Source: an uncultured Duncaniella sp.
GTDB taxonomy: Bacteria; Bacteroidota; Bacteroidia; Bacteroidales; Muribaculaceae
Length of the DNA: 47,146 nucleotides
Direction of reading: 5' to 3'
Assembly (NCBI GenBank): GCA_910577255.1
Contig: CAJTMH010000009.1
Span: 1 to 47,146, forward strand
The notes below the pieces were generated by a model. The model was not told where the DNA came from, ran no database searches, and worked only from the letters and a program-made list of their open reading frames with translations. The position numbers and the translations under genes were made by a program. Below are positions 38,290 through 46,976 of this stretch, piece after piece (position 1 is the first letter of the stretch; every line of letters begins with the position of its first letter).

Positions 38290-39620
38290 AAATAGTGATT
38301 GCAGGTTCGGGAGAAGTCGGGACACACCTGGCGAAACTCCTCTCGCGCGAAGAGCAGGACATAACCGTTGTCGACAACGACAGCGAAAAGCTCGCGATGC
38401 TTGACGCCAATTACAACCTACTCACAAGCCGTGGGTCAACCACCTCGTTCGAGGCTCTGCGCCAGGCCGGCGTGGAGGGGTGTGACCTTTTTATCGCCGT
38501 CACCCCTTTTGAAGCCCAGAACATCGTATCATGCGCTATCGCCAAAAGTCTCGGTGCCGAAAAGACTGTGGCCCGAATTGACAATTATGAGTACAACGAC
38601 CCTGTCAACCGCGACTTTTTCCACCACATAGGGGCCGACGATGTTATCTATCCCGAGTATCTTGCTGCTCTCGAGATAGTCCAGGCGCTCAAACACAACT
38701 GGGTGCGTCACTGGTTTGAACTCCATGACGGTGAACTGATACTCGTTGGTGTCAAACTACGCGACAACGCTCCCCTGGTAGGTGTGCAGCTCAAAGAGCT
38801 GGGAATGTCAAGCCATAATTTCCACGTTGCAGCCATCAAGCGCAATCACGAGACCATCATACCGCGAGGCGATGACCGTCTGGAAAGCAACGACATCGTC
38901 TATTTCATGACCAAACGCGAGCATGTGGATGAACTGATTCCACTCTGCGGCAAGACGGAGCGAAAAATCAAGGATGTCCTCATCATGGGGGGCAGCCGCA
39001 TCGCCATAAGGCTCTGTGCCATTGCGGGAGAGAAATACAATTTTAAGATCATGGATGTGGACCGCGAACGCTGTCTAAAACTGTCGGAGCGGTGCCAAAA
39101 CGCAAAAATCATCCATGCCGATGCCCGTGACACCGATGCCCTGCGTGATGCCGGCATATCGGACATGGACGCTTTCATAGCTCTTGCCGACAGCAGCGAG
39201 ACAAACATTCTCACCTGCCTGACAGCCAAAGAGTTTGGAGTGATAAAGACTATTGCCGAGGTAGAAAATCTCCAATTTATCTCAGAGGCCGAAGGACTCA
39301 ACATCGGCACTGTGATCAATAAGAAACTTCTTGCCTCGTCCCGCATCTTCCAGATGCTGCTCGACCGCGACACCTCCACTTCCAAGTGCCTGGCGCTTGC
39401 CGATGCCGAAGTGGCTGAAATCGAGGCAAAAGAAGGCTCCAAAATCACTCGCGGCCCGGTAAAGGATCTGCGCCTGTCACGCGACATGACCATTGCAGGC
39501 CTCATCCGCGACGGCAAAGGATTCCTCGTGTCAGGTAACACCGTCATCCGTCCAGGCGACCGCGTGGTGGTGTTCACACTCAACGGTGTAATCCACAAAG
39601 TGGAGAAACTCTTCAAGTAA
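38286..39620 (+). CDS. trkA: Trk potassium uptake regulator TrkA
   Basis: This 444-residue cytoplasmic protein has two RCK modules, each an NAD-binding Rossmann domain followed by a small TrkA_C ligand domain. The first begins MKIVIAGSGEVGTHLAKLL and the second near residue 230 (KDVLIMGGSRIAIRLCAIA). TrkA forms a ring on the inner face of the TrkH channel and gates it in response to nucleotides. It starts inside the dxs stop (ATGA overlap) and precedes trkH by 13 nt, so channel and gate are made together. Confidence 0.96.
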   Translation: MKIVIAGSGEVGTHLAKLLSREEQDITVVDNDSEKLAMLDANYNLLTSRGSTTSFEALRQAGVEGCDLFIAVTPFEAQNIVSCAIAKSLGAEKTVARIDNYEYNDPVNRDFFHHIGADDVIYPEYLAALEIVQALKHNWVRHWFELHDGELILVGVKLRDNAPLVGVQLKELGMSSHNFHVAAIKRNHETIIPRGDDRLESNDIVYFMTKREHVDELIPLCGKTERKIKDVLIMGGSRIAIRLCAIAGEKYNFKIMDVDRERCLKLSERCQNAKIIHADARDTDALRDAGISDMDAFIALADSSETNILTCLTAKEFGVIKTIAEVENLQFISEAEGLNIGTVINKKLLASSRIFQMLLDRDTSTSKCLALADAEVAEIEAKEGSKITRGPVKDLRLSRDMTIAGLIRDGKGFLVSGNTVIRPGDRVVVFTLNGVIHKVEKLFK

Positions 39621-39633
39621 TACGCATCGCATC

Positions 39634-41118
39634 ATGGCACGTATCACCGACCACATCCCTACCATCAATTTCCCTGTGCTCCTGCGCATCATAGGATTAC
39701 TGCTTGTCATCGAGGGGTCGTTCCTGCTCATCCCCTTCATCACATGCCTGGTGTATGGCGAGATTGACTGGATACCGTTTCTCGTCACCAGTGGCATCAC
39801 TTTGGTGACAGGTTTAGGGATGATATTCGGCATAAAACCCCGGAGCACCAGTATGGGCAAGCGCGAGGGATTCCTGCTCACTGCCATGGTGTGGATAGTG
39901 TTCTCGGCGTTCGGCATGATACCTTTCATGTTCATGGAGCAGGAGCCATTATCCATTTCTGACGCCTTCTTCGAAGCCATGTCGGGCTTCACCACGACCG
40001 GCGCTACCGTCATGAACCGCGTGAGCCATCTGAGCCACGGCATCATCATCTGGCGCAGCCTAATGCAGTGGATAGGTGGTCTGGGTATCATAATCTTCAC
40101 CCTTGCTGTCATCCCGATGCTCAACCATTCGGGTGGAATGCAGATGTTCAACGCCGAGGTGACCGGTATCACCCACGACAAGCTCCGTCCGCGCATTTCC
40201 CAGACAGCCAGGGGACTGTGGCTCATCTACATATCCCTGACCCTCATCCTCTACGTGCTCCTTATTATCGGCCCGATGAACGGTTTCGAGGCCCTGTGCC
40301 ATGCATTCAGCACCATGTCGACAGGCGGATTCTCGACAGCCGACAACAGTCTTGACGCCTGGAGCTCGACATATATCGAAATCGTCATCACCATCTTCAT
40401 GTTTCTCGGCGGTGTCAGCTTCACTCTCCTTTACAGGGCTGTACACGGCGATTTCAAACCGATATGGAAGAATGACGTGTTCCGCACTTACCTGGGGATT
40501 ATATTCGGCGCGTACATACTCTTCGTGATAGCTATCTGCTATCACGGCCAGGCTACCTCAATAAAGGCAGTGACACTCGACCCTCTGTTTCAGATTGTAT
40601 CCACCATAACTTCCACCGGATATTCGGTGAGCAATTTTGAGAAATGGGGCACATTTGTGCTGTCGCTGGTGTTTGCACTGATGTTTTTCGGCGCATGTGC
40701 CGGCTCCACAAGCGGTGGTGCCAAAATAGACCGTCTGATCTACCTGCTCAAGAACTGCCGCAACGAGATAGTGAGGTGTATACACCCCAACGACATCCTC
40801 ACGGTGCGTGTCAATGACCGCGTGATTACTCACGAGATCGTGTCAAAGGTCATAGCTTTCCTCTGTCTTTACGTCATAATCATAATGGTGGGCGGGGTTC
40901 TGCTCACCGCAATGGGATTGCCGCTCGTCGACTCCTTCTTTTCGGCGTTCTCATGTATCAGCAACACCGGACTCGGTGCCGGTGTTACCGGTTATGGCCA
41001 ATCGTATGACATAGTGCCCGACGGAGGCAAATGGCTGCTCTCGCTGATCATGCTGATTGGCCGTCTGGAACTCTTCACCGTACTCATACTTTTCACCCCT
41101 GCTTTCTGGCAGAAATAA
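39634..41118 (+). CDS. trkH: Trk potassium transporter membrane subunit TrkH
   Basis: This 494-residue integral membrane protein is of the TrkH/KtrB family, with about ten membrane segments and the four imperfect pore-loop repeats that form the selectivity filter. Examples are MSGFTTTGATV, FSTMSTGGFSTADN, TSTGYS and SNTGLGAG. It imports potassium using the ring protein TrkA, encoded directly upstream. The next gene, a patatin-like lipase, begins 10 nt downstream. Confidence 0.96.
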   Translation: MARITDHIPTINFPVLLRIIGLLLVIEGSFLLIPFITCLVYGEIDWIPFLVTSGITLVTGLGMIFGIKPRSTSMGKREGFLLTAMVWIVFSAFGMIPFMFMEQEPLSISDAFFEAMSGFTTTGATVMNRVSHLSHGIIIWRSLMQWIGGLGIIIFTLAVIPMLNHSGGMQMFNAEVTGITHDKLRPRISQTARGLWLIYISLTLILYVLLIIGPMNGFEALCHAFSTMSTGGFSTADNSLDAWSSTYIEIVITIFMFLGGVSFTLLYRAVHGDFKPIWKNDVFRTYLGIIFGAYILFVIAICYHGQATSIKAVTLDPLFQIVSTITSTGYSVSNFEKWGTFVLSLVFALMFFGACAGSTSGGAKIDRLIYLLKNCRNEIVRCIHPNDILTVRVNDRVITHEIVSKVIAFLCLYVIIIMVGGVLLTAMGLPLVDSFFSAFSCISNTGLGAGVTGYGQSYDIVPDGGKWLLSLIMLIGRLELFTVLILFTPAFWQK

Positions 41119-41128
41119 TCTGACAGCT

Positions 41129-42016
41129 ATGAAGACAGGACTCGTACTCGAAGGTGGCGCAATGCGCGGACTGTTCACAGCCGGCGTCATGGACGTGATG
41201 CTTGAACATGGCATCGATTTTGACGGTATCATCGGCGTGTCGGCCGGTTCGAGCTTCGGATGCAACTACAAGTCACGTCAACCGGGCCGGGTGCTCAGAT
41301 ATAATCTCCGCTTCCATAACGATCCCCGCTACATGGGTTTGAAGTCGTTGATTACCTCCGGCGACCTTGTTGGGGCTGAATTCGCTTACCATACACTTCC
41401 TTTGGAACTTGACAAGTTTGACATAGAGACATTCGAGAACAACCCGACGGAATTCTACTCGGTAAGCACTGATGTGGACACCGGCGCGCCTGTCTACTAC
41501 AAGATGACACATGTGACCTACGACTCTCTCGAATGGCTGCGGGCTTCAGCGTCGATGCCTGCGGTGACACGTCCGGTTACTGTGAGCAACGGCAAGCGCA
41601 TGCTCGACGGCGGCATAAGCGACTCTATCCCCCTTGCTTATTTCCAAAGCATTGGCTACGACAGGAATGTGGTGGTGCTAACACAGCCTAACGACTATGA
41701 GAAAAAGCCGGCCCCAAAATGGTTATTCAAACTGCTTCTCCGACGCTACCCAAAGATAGCCGACGCGATGATTAACCGCCACATCATGTATAACGAGCAG
41801 CTGCGCTATGTACGCGAGGAAACCCTCAAAGGCAACACTTTCGTGATAGCACCCTCTGCCCCCCTGAAAATAGGGCGAGTGGAAATGAAACCCGACAAGA
41901 TGAAACAGGTCTATGAAACCGGAAGGGAAACATGCATTTCCCTCCTGCCATCGCTTAAAAAATTCCTTGGATTATCCGGTGAGCATGACATCATCCCATG
42001 CAGTTCTGACCGCTAA
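41129..42016 (+). CDS. Patatin-like phospholipase
   Basis: The ATG at 41129 gives 295 residues and starts exactly at the family N-terminus, KTGLVLEGGAMRGLFTAGVMD; an upstream in-frame ATG at 41057 lies within trkH. The catalytic dyad is visible: Ser38 in GVSAGSS and Asp160 in LDGGISDS, plus the oxyanion GGAMRG. It resembles the YjjU/RssA group of bacterial patatins that hydrolyse lipid acyl chains. No signal peptide, so cytoplasmic or membrane-associated. It is the last gene of the purB-dxs-trkAH run. Confidence 0.92.
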   Translation: MKTGLVLEGGAMRGLFTAGVMDVMLEHGIDFDGIIGVSAGSSFGCNYKSRQPGRVLRYNLRFHNDPRYMGLKSLITSGDLVGAEFAYHTLPLELDKFDIETFENNPTEFYSVSTDVDTGAPVYYKMTHVTYDSLEWLRASASMPAVTRPVTVSNGKRMLDGGISDSIPLAYFQSIGYDRNVVVLTQPNDYEKKPAPKWLFKLLLRRYPKIADAMINRHIMYNEQLRYVREETLKGNTFVIAPSAPLKIGRVEMKPDKMKQVYETGRETCISLLPSLKKFLGLSGEHDIIPCSSDR

Positions 42017-42034
42017 CGGCGTTGACTGTCAACG

Positions 42035-43144
42035 TTAATATATCCAGTCTATATCTTCGCCGTATCCGTAGGAGTCAAGCTCGAAATGCACGGTGAACAT
42101 CATGGTCACGTTGACAGGTTCTCCTCCCGATATTCCCGGCTTGAATTTCGGCAGACTGCTCACCACCCTCACGGCTTCACGGTCGAGTGACTGATGAGCC
42201 GACTTTATCACCTTGACATCCCCCACACTTCCATCCTTGTGCACGGTGTAACGCACGGTAACGTCCCCTTCCACAAGTGAAAGCGCACAGTCGGACGGAT
42301 AACGGAGAGCACGGTTGATGTACCTCACCAAATCTTTATTGCCACCACGGAACACAGGCGGCTCATCAAGATGCTGCTGTCGGGACATCTCGGCAAGTGT
42401 CCGCATATATTCATCAGCTTTCGCATCCTCATCGGATTTCTGACGATAGTAGGGAATTCTGATTTTCAATCCTTTCCACACGTTGACAGGACGGCCGGCT
42501 GCTGTCCCCGGTGTGAATTTCGGAAGCATCGACACCAATCTGACCGCCTCGGCATCAAGAAGAGAGTCGACCGGCTGTGTGACTTTTATATCGCCTATCG
42601 AACCGTCGGCAAGCACTTTGAACCTCACTCCAACCTCTCCTTCTATACCTTTCTGAGCACATTCATCGGGGTAATTCATATTCTCATGAATGAAAGCCCA
42701 CATAGCTTTCCTTCCGCCTACAAATTCAGGGGAGGTGTCGGGGCGACGACGCTTTGTAACGATCGGGAATTTTATCCATATACGTTTCCACACCCCCACG
42801 GTCTTGTCGCCTACACGGCCTGGAGTGAAGGGTGGCAACGATCCTATGACCCGCTCCACCTCAGCAGCAAGAGCCGGATCAAGCGAATTGCTTATTTCTA
42901 TTGTGCCCACCTTTCCGTCGCTGCCGATCACGAAGTCAACCACCATACGTCCTTTGGTGGCAGTGTCGGTCCAGTTGATGTTTTTATAGACATATTTCAT
43001 CAACCCCTTGTCGCCGTCAGGAAATTCAGGCGCGACATCAAGAAGTGATTCCTTGGCGTAGACTTCATCAGTGTTTTCAGCCATAACCACCACACAGCTT
43101 ATCAATAGCAAAACCGCTGTCGTGAATAAACGTACCATGCTCAT
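42035..43144 (-). CDS. Exported protein with three tandem TonB C-terminal domains
   Basis: This 369-residue protein has a signal peptide (cleavage near VVMAEN, residue 22-23) and three copies of a TonB_C-like domain (about residues 32-125, 138-232 and 262-358). Each repeat shows PEFxGG, then MxYPxxCAxxGxEGxVxVxFxVxxDGSxGDIKV and AVRxVxxLPKFxPG, the last repeats being closest to each other. Real TonB has one such domain after a membrane anchor and Pro-rich linker; here there is neither, so it is unlikely to energise receptors. The domains may bind periplasmic or outer-membrane partners. The start could also be the ATG at 43138. A promoter-like pair lies at 43170-43200. Confidence 0.88.
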   Translation of the reverse strand: MSMVRLFTTAVLLLISCVVVMAENTDEVYAKESLLDVAPEFPDGDKGLMKYVYKNINWTDTATKGRMVVDFVIGSDGKVGTIEISNSLDPALAAEVERVIGSLPPFTPGRVGDKTVGVWKRIWIKFPIVTKRRRPDTSPEFVGGRKAMWAFIHENMNYPDECAQKGIEGEVGVRFKVLADGSIGDIKVTQPVDSLLDAEAVRLVSMLPKFTPGTAAGRPVNVWKGLKIRIPYYRQKSDEDAKADEYMRTLAEMSRQQHLDEPPVFRGGNKDLVRYINRALRYPSDCALSLVEGDVTVRYTVHKDGSVGDVKVIKSAHQSLDREAVRVVSSLPKFKPGISGGEPVNVTMMFTVHFELDSYGYGEDIDWIY

Positions 43145-43169
43145 AGGAAATATGATTTATTATCAGACG

Positions 43170-43200
43170 CAAAAATAATGATTCTCCGACTAAAAATCAA
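43170..43200 (-). promoter_or_regulatory. Promoter of the TonB_C-repeat gene
   Basis: The minus strand has TTG (43198-43200) and TATTTTTG (43170-43177) separated by 20 nt, 25 nt upstream of the ATG at 43144. Confidence 0.55.
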
Positions 43201-43274
43201 CCAATTCTCCTAAAAATAATATGCCACCGCAAGTCAATGACCTGCAGTGGCATGATTATCATATCTGTATATCA

Positions 43275-44036
43275 TCATTTCGTAACGGCAGCCGCTGTAG
43301 CGTTGCCAGATGCCTTGGGCTTATTATGCTTGGCATAAGCCGAGGCCATACGTGTGTGATAGGCGCGTCGTGCATAAGAGGGACCATTGTAACCGCGCGC
43401 GAATGCGGCCCAGTTTTTGTTCTGCAGATGCTTGAGAAGTCCGGCATTGGTTATGAATTCAGCGAACATATCAAGCTGGTCACGCTCGGAACGAGCCATT
43501 CGGCACACAAAATCGTCAAGGCTTTCAGCCCCGCACTTCTTCCAGTTGAAACCGCCGATCTGGAACATGCCCCAGAATGTCCCTTCCACAGCCGCATGAT
43601 GATTGATGCTTTTGGCTGCTTCAAGACGACGGTGGGCCCTTGCCTGTGATCCCTTCGATGAAGTGAATACGATAGAGTGTGATTTGCTGTACTTGGAGAG
43701 GTTTACCCCTCGCCTTGTGGCGAAGCGGCGGAACATTGAAAGGTCGAAATTGATAAGGGGTTGACCCGGAGCGGCAAAACCCTGATGGGTCTTTCCGGCT
43801 TCAATCTCAACTACTGCTTTAATCGCGGCCACATCCACCCCGAGGCGGGCAGCCACTTCTTCAAAATCAGCCTCCGTAAGAGTGATAATAGTGTCGGAGG
43901 GGATGTTCTCACATTCTGCGATTACCTTGGAGAGGGTGTCGGCGGGAGCCTTGTGGGCTGTTTCCTGATCAGTTTTTGAAAAAATCACCGACGAGAAGAG
44001 TACTGCAATCGCAAGCAGTGCGAAACGTCTAAACAT
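43275..44036 (-). CDS. Exported N-acetylmuramidase-type peptidoglycan hydrolase (DUF3380-like)
   Basis: The ATG at 44036 (253 residues, MFRRFALLAIAVLFSS) opens a signal peptide; an upstream ATG at 44075 puts 13 residues ahead of the leader. The domain (about 60-235) matches the muramidase family PF11860: LTEADFEEVAARLGVDVAAIKAVVEIEAG holds the likely catalytic Glu. Further segments are the INFDLSMFRRF strand, WGMFQIGGFNWKKCG and the FARGYNGPSY motif. Such enzymes cut the glycan strand of peptidoglycan; many are phage endolysins, but this one is exported by leader and has chromosomal composition. The low-complexity tail is Lys/Ala rich. The gene stands alone. Confidence 0.88.
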   Translation of the reverse strand: MFRRFALLAIAVLFSSVIFSKTDQETAHKAPADTLSKVIAECENIPSDTIITLTEADFEEVAARLGVDVAAIKAVVEIEAGKTHQGFAAPGQPLINFDLSMFRRFATRRGVNLSKYSKSHSIVFTSSKGSQARAHRRLEAAKSINHHAAVEGTFWGMFQIGGFNWKKCGAESLDDFVCRMARSERDQLDMFAEFITNAGLLKHLQNKNWAAFARGYNGPSYARRAYHTRMASAYAKHNKPKASGNATAAAVTK

Positions 44037-44306
44037 AAAAATATTCTTTAGTGCGACAATTCCCTTGCGCGCCACACGGCGCAGGGGGGATAATTAACTC
44101 TGTGGCGTAACGTGAGTGACGCCGTGAGGTATTCAGGGTTTCATGCAGAGCCCATACGGACACGCATTGGCTCTGCATTACACCTGATTATAGGACACTT
44201 TAAAAGCGTAAAAGTTTAATTCAAAGTCTGTTTTATACGAGGAGGCAGGTTTATAACCTCCTCTGGAAGTCGCTACGTGAGGAGCGAGAGGAATGTGCGT
44301 TGATGA

Positions 44307-45767
44307 TTATTTTTTCAGTTCGGCCACCTTCTCGAGAGTGCGCTTGAGGTGAGCCCAGAAGCGTTCTACAGCGGGGATGTACATGCGTTCAGATGGTGAA
44401 TGCACGTCGCGGAGAGTAGGTCCGAACGAAACCATGTCGAGATGGGGATACTTGGTGAGGAACAAACCGCATTCCAGACCGGCATGGATAGCCTTTATGG
44501 CCGGTGTCACATCGAAAAGCTCCTTGTAAGCATCACGTGTAATCTTCATGATGGGTGATTCCATGTTGGGTTCCCATCCGGGATAACCTTCGCCGTGTGT
44601 CACCTCTGCTCCGGCAAGGAGGAAGAGGGCTTCAACCTGATTGGCGATATCCCACTTGCGCGACTCCACAGAGCTGCGCTGGCTGGTAGTAACCACGATC
44701 TTGTTGTCGGCCATCATCTTTACGGACGCAAGGTTGGTGGAAGTCTCAACGAGGCCTTCAAGTTCACGGCTCATGGAGATGACACCGTGAGGCGCGCTGT
44801 AGATAGCACGGATAAGGTTGAGCGAAGTGGCTTCGTCGATTGTGAAGTCAGGGGTATCGACACTTTCCATGGTCACCTTGAGGTTGGGTTCGAGGCCCTT
44901 ATATTCGTTTTCAAGGTCGGCTATGTAATTGTTGAGCATGGTGCGTACCACCTCTTTCTTTGATGTGTGGACACCGATAACAGCATGGCTTGCACGAGGG
45001 ATAGCGTTGCGCAGGTTTCCGCCATCGATTTCTGACACCACCACGTCATGCTTGGTGGAGAGGTTGAAAAGGAAACGAGCCAGAAGCTTGTTGGCATTGG
45101 CACGGCCCAGATGGATATCGCCGCCTGAGTGGCCACCATTAAGACCTTCGATATTTATCTTGAAATAGAGGAAGTCCTTGGGTGCGAATGAACGCTTATA
45201 GGTGAAGAAGGCCTGAGTGTCTACCCCGCCGGCACATCCCACGAAGATCTCAGCGTCATCCTCTGAGTCGAGATTCAGGAGTATAGAGCCTGAAATCATG
45301 TCTTCGCCAAGATTGTTAGCTCCGGTCATACCGGTCTCTTCATCAACAGTGAAGAGGGCTTCAAGCGGACCATGCTCAAAGCTGTCGTCGGTCAGGGCAG
45401 CCAGCGAAGCAGCCATACCGATACCGTTGTCGGCACCTAAGGTAGTGCCCTTTGTGCGAACCCAATCGCCGTCAATCTCCACAGGGATGGGAGAATTCTC
45501 GAAATCGAAGTGCTTGTCATTTGACTCGCACACCATATCCATGTGTCCCTGCATTATGACAGTGGGGGCATTCTCATGACCGGGGGTGGCAGGTTTGCTC
45601 ATCACCACGTTGCCCACCTTGTCAGTCTTCACGGCAAGACCGTGCTTCTTGGCAAAGTCAAGCAGATACTGGCGGATTTTCTCTTCCTTCTTGGAAGGAC
45701 GAGGCACTTTGGTAATCTCATCGAAAATCGAAAACGCCACCTGAGGCTGAAGATCTTTGATTTCCAT
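44307..45767 (-). CDS. pepD: Aminoacyl-histidine dipeptidase (peptidase D, M20 family)
   Basis: This 486-residue cytoplasmic metallopeptidase hydrolyses dipeptides such as carnosine-type aminoacyl-histidines. Metal-binding and catalytic segments of the PepD/M20 fold are clear: IMQGHMDMVCE (first His/Asp ligand), KGTTLGADNGIGMA (bridging Asp), VDEETGMTGA (catalytic Glu pair) and IHAGLECGLF near the C-terminus. The lid domain lies between about residues 205 and 385. Length matches the family. Transcribed leftward as a single gene. Confidence 0.96.
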   Translation of the reverse strand: MEIKDLQPQVAFSIFDEITKVPRPSKKEEKIRQYLLDFAKKHGLAVKTDKVGNVVMSKPATPGHENAPTVIMQGHMDMVCESNDKHFDFENSPIPVEIDGDWVRTKGTTLGADNGIGMAASLAALTDDSFEHGPLEALFTVDEETGMTGANNLGEDMISGSILLNLDSEDDAEIFVGCAGGVDTQAFFTYKRSFAPKDFLYFKINIEGLNGGHSGGDIHLGRANANKLLARFLFNLSTKHDVVVSEIDGGNLRNAIPRASHAVIGVHTSKKEVVRTMLNNYIADLENEYKGLEPNLKVTMESVDTPDFTIDEATSLNLIRAIYSAPHGVISMSRELEGLVETSTNLASVKMMADNKIVVTTSQRSSVESRKWDIANQVEALFLLAGAEVTHGEGYPGWEPNMESPIMKITRDAYKELFDVTPAIKAIHAGLECGLFLTKYPHLDMVSFGPTLRDVHSPSERMYIPAVERFWAHLKRTLEKVAELKK

Positions 45768-45937
45768 AATCTGTTTTTATTAATTGTTGGCCATAATTTA
45801 CTGATGAGACGCCGAGGAGCCCCACCTTTTTTAGCAATTATTAGCGCAAGTGTGAAACAACTGTTAAATATTTAGCTTTTGCACCACTAAATTATAAAAT
45901 AAAATTGATATAAGCACAATAATTTAAGGTAAATTGT

Positions 45938-45945
45938 TACTTTTG
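45938..45945 (+). promoter_or_regulatory. -7 box (TACTTTTG) for the small membrane protein gene
   Basis: TACTTTTG lies 22 nt upstream of the ATG at 45968. The -33 region is unclear. Confidence 0.45.
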
Positions 45946-45967
45946 CACTGGAAAACCGAATTTGACA

Positions 45968-46141
45968 ATGAAAATACTCCTGCCCGTATTGCTCGCCATA
46001 GCACTTATCGGAGTGGCCGTAGTGCTGCTTGGAGTTAAAGTGTTTTTCGTCAAAGGCGGCAAATTTCCCTCGGGCCACGTCCACGACAACCAGGAGTTGC
46101 GGCGGCGAGGCATAGGATGCGCAAGCAACCGACACCATTGA
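45968..46141 (+). CDS. 57-residue membrane-anchored protein with a conserved-looking Cys tail
   Basis: A short open frame runs from an ATG at 45968 to TGA at 46139-46141. It encodes an N-terminal membrane helix (about residues 3-23) followed by KGGKFPSGHVHDNQELRRRG and an IGCASNRHH end. I recall similar short Bacteroidales proteins with the same KGGKFP...HV...LRxxGIxCA pattern, so it is likely a genuine conserved gene rather than chance. Its function is unknown. A -7 box stands 22 nt upstream, and the OmpH-like lipoprotein gene follows after 39 nt, so they may be co-transcribed. Confidence 0.75.
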   Translation: MKILLPVLLAIALIGVAVVLLGVKVFFVKGGKFPSGHVHDNQELRRRGIGCASNRHH

Positions 46142-46180
46142 TAAACTAAAAATTTCTTTACATTTTCACATTTTTTTGAC

Positions 46181-46795
46181 ATGAAAAAGTTAGCAATGTC
46201 AGCTTCATCGCTGCTTATGGGTCTTTTAGCCGTTAGTGTGACCTCTTGCGGTGGTTCTGCCTCAAGCGAGCCCACAGGCGCTCCGGCTCAAGCTGCGACA
46301 TCAGCCGATGGCGCGACACCCTCTACACTCAACATCCGCTATATCGATGGCGACTCGTTGATGACTCACTACAACCTCGCAAAAGACTTTCAGGAAGCCT
46401 CTATGCGCGCCGTATCAAAGATAGAAAGCGCTCGTCAGGCCAAGGGAGCCGAAATTCAGAAATTCGCCGCCGCTATCGAACAGAAGGGACGCTCAAACGG
46501 ATATCTCACCGAGGCAAGCTATAACGCTGACATGCAGAAGCTCCAGAAAATGCAGCAGGATGCCGAGAATTACCTCGCAAACCTCAGCCGCAACACTGAA
46601 AACGAGCTCGCACAACAGCAGCTCCAGCTCAACGACTCAATCGAGAACTATATCAAGATCTACAACACACAGAAGGGTTACGACGCCATCCTCTTCAAGG
46701 CTGCCGGCATATATTTCAACCCCGCACTTGATATCACCAACGAGATCGTAGAAGGCCTTAACGCCCGCTACAACAAGGTGAGCGATAACAAATAA
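46181..46795 (+). CDS. OmpH/Skp-like lipoprotein
   Basis: This 204-residue protein has a lipobox with Cys near residue 23 (SVTSCGG), a Ser/Ala/Pro-rich linker, and an OmpH/Skp domain from about residue 50. That domain begins NIRYIDGDSLMTHYNLAKDFQ and continues with two long antiparallel helices rich in Gln, Glu and Lys, ending in the NPALDITNEIVEGLNARYNK motif typical of the family. Skp proteins are periplasmic chaperones for outer-membrane proteins; Bacteroidetes carry several, some lipid-anchored as here. The terminator at 46891-46930 follows. Confidence 0.88.
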   Translation: MKKLAMSASSLLMGLLAVSVTSCGGSASSEPTGAPAQAATSADGATPSTLNIRYIDGDSLMTHYNLAKDFQEASMRAVSKIESARQAKGAEIQKFAAAIEQKGRSNGYLTEASYNADMQKLQKMQQDAENYLANLSRNTENELAQQQLQLNDSIENYIKIYNTQKGYDAILFKAAGIYFNPALDITNEIVEGLNARYNKVSDNK

Positions 46796-46890
46796 ATCGC
46801 CACTCCCCCTACCACAAGAATCCATTAAATCCTCCCAACCACGCGCCGCTCCAGGCTAACGCGCGTAGTTAATATCCTATAAAGAACAGG

Positions 46891-46930
46891 CGCGTCCCCG
46901 TAATCATTACGGAGACGCGTCAATCTTTTC
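46891..46930 (+). terminator. Terminator between the OmpH-like gene and the sigma factor gene
   Basis: CGCGTC-C-CCGTAAT (46891-46904) pairs with ATTACGG-A-GACGCG (46906-46919) with one mismatch, followed by a T-rich stretch (46924-46929). It may also serve the convergent sigma factor gene. Confidence 0.75.
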
Positions 46931-46976
46931 TTATTTATTATTTAACTAACCAATTCAGTTTATGCCATGGGCAGTG

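Noticed and set aside
38900..40226. Long leftward frames (231-238 residues) across trkA and trkH
   Set aside because: They are antisense to clearly recognised genes and have Ser/Arg/Met-rich composition typical of reverse-strand shadows.
42371..43048. 225-residue rightward frame
   Set aside because: It is antisense to the TonB_C-repeat gene, whose domains and leader are unmistakable.
43275..44036. Muramidase as a second prophage
   Set aside because: The enzyme family occurs in phages, but this copy has a signal peptide, no phage neighbours and chromosome-like composition.
44143..44178. Hairpin ATGCAGAGCC/GGCTCTGCAT between muramidase and pepD
   Set aside because: It has no T tract on either strand and no conserved context, so I do not call it a terminator or regulatory RNA.
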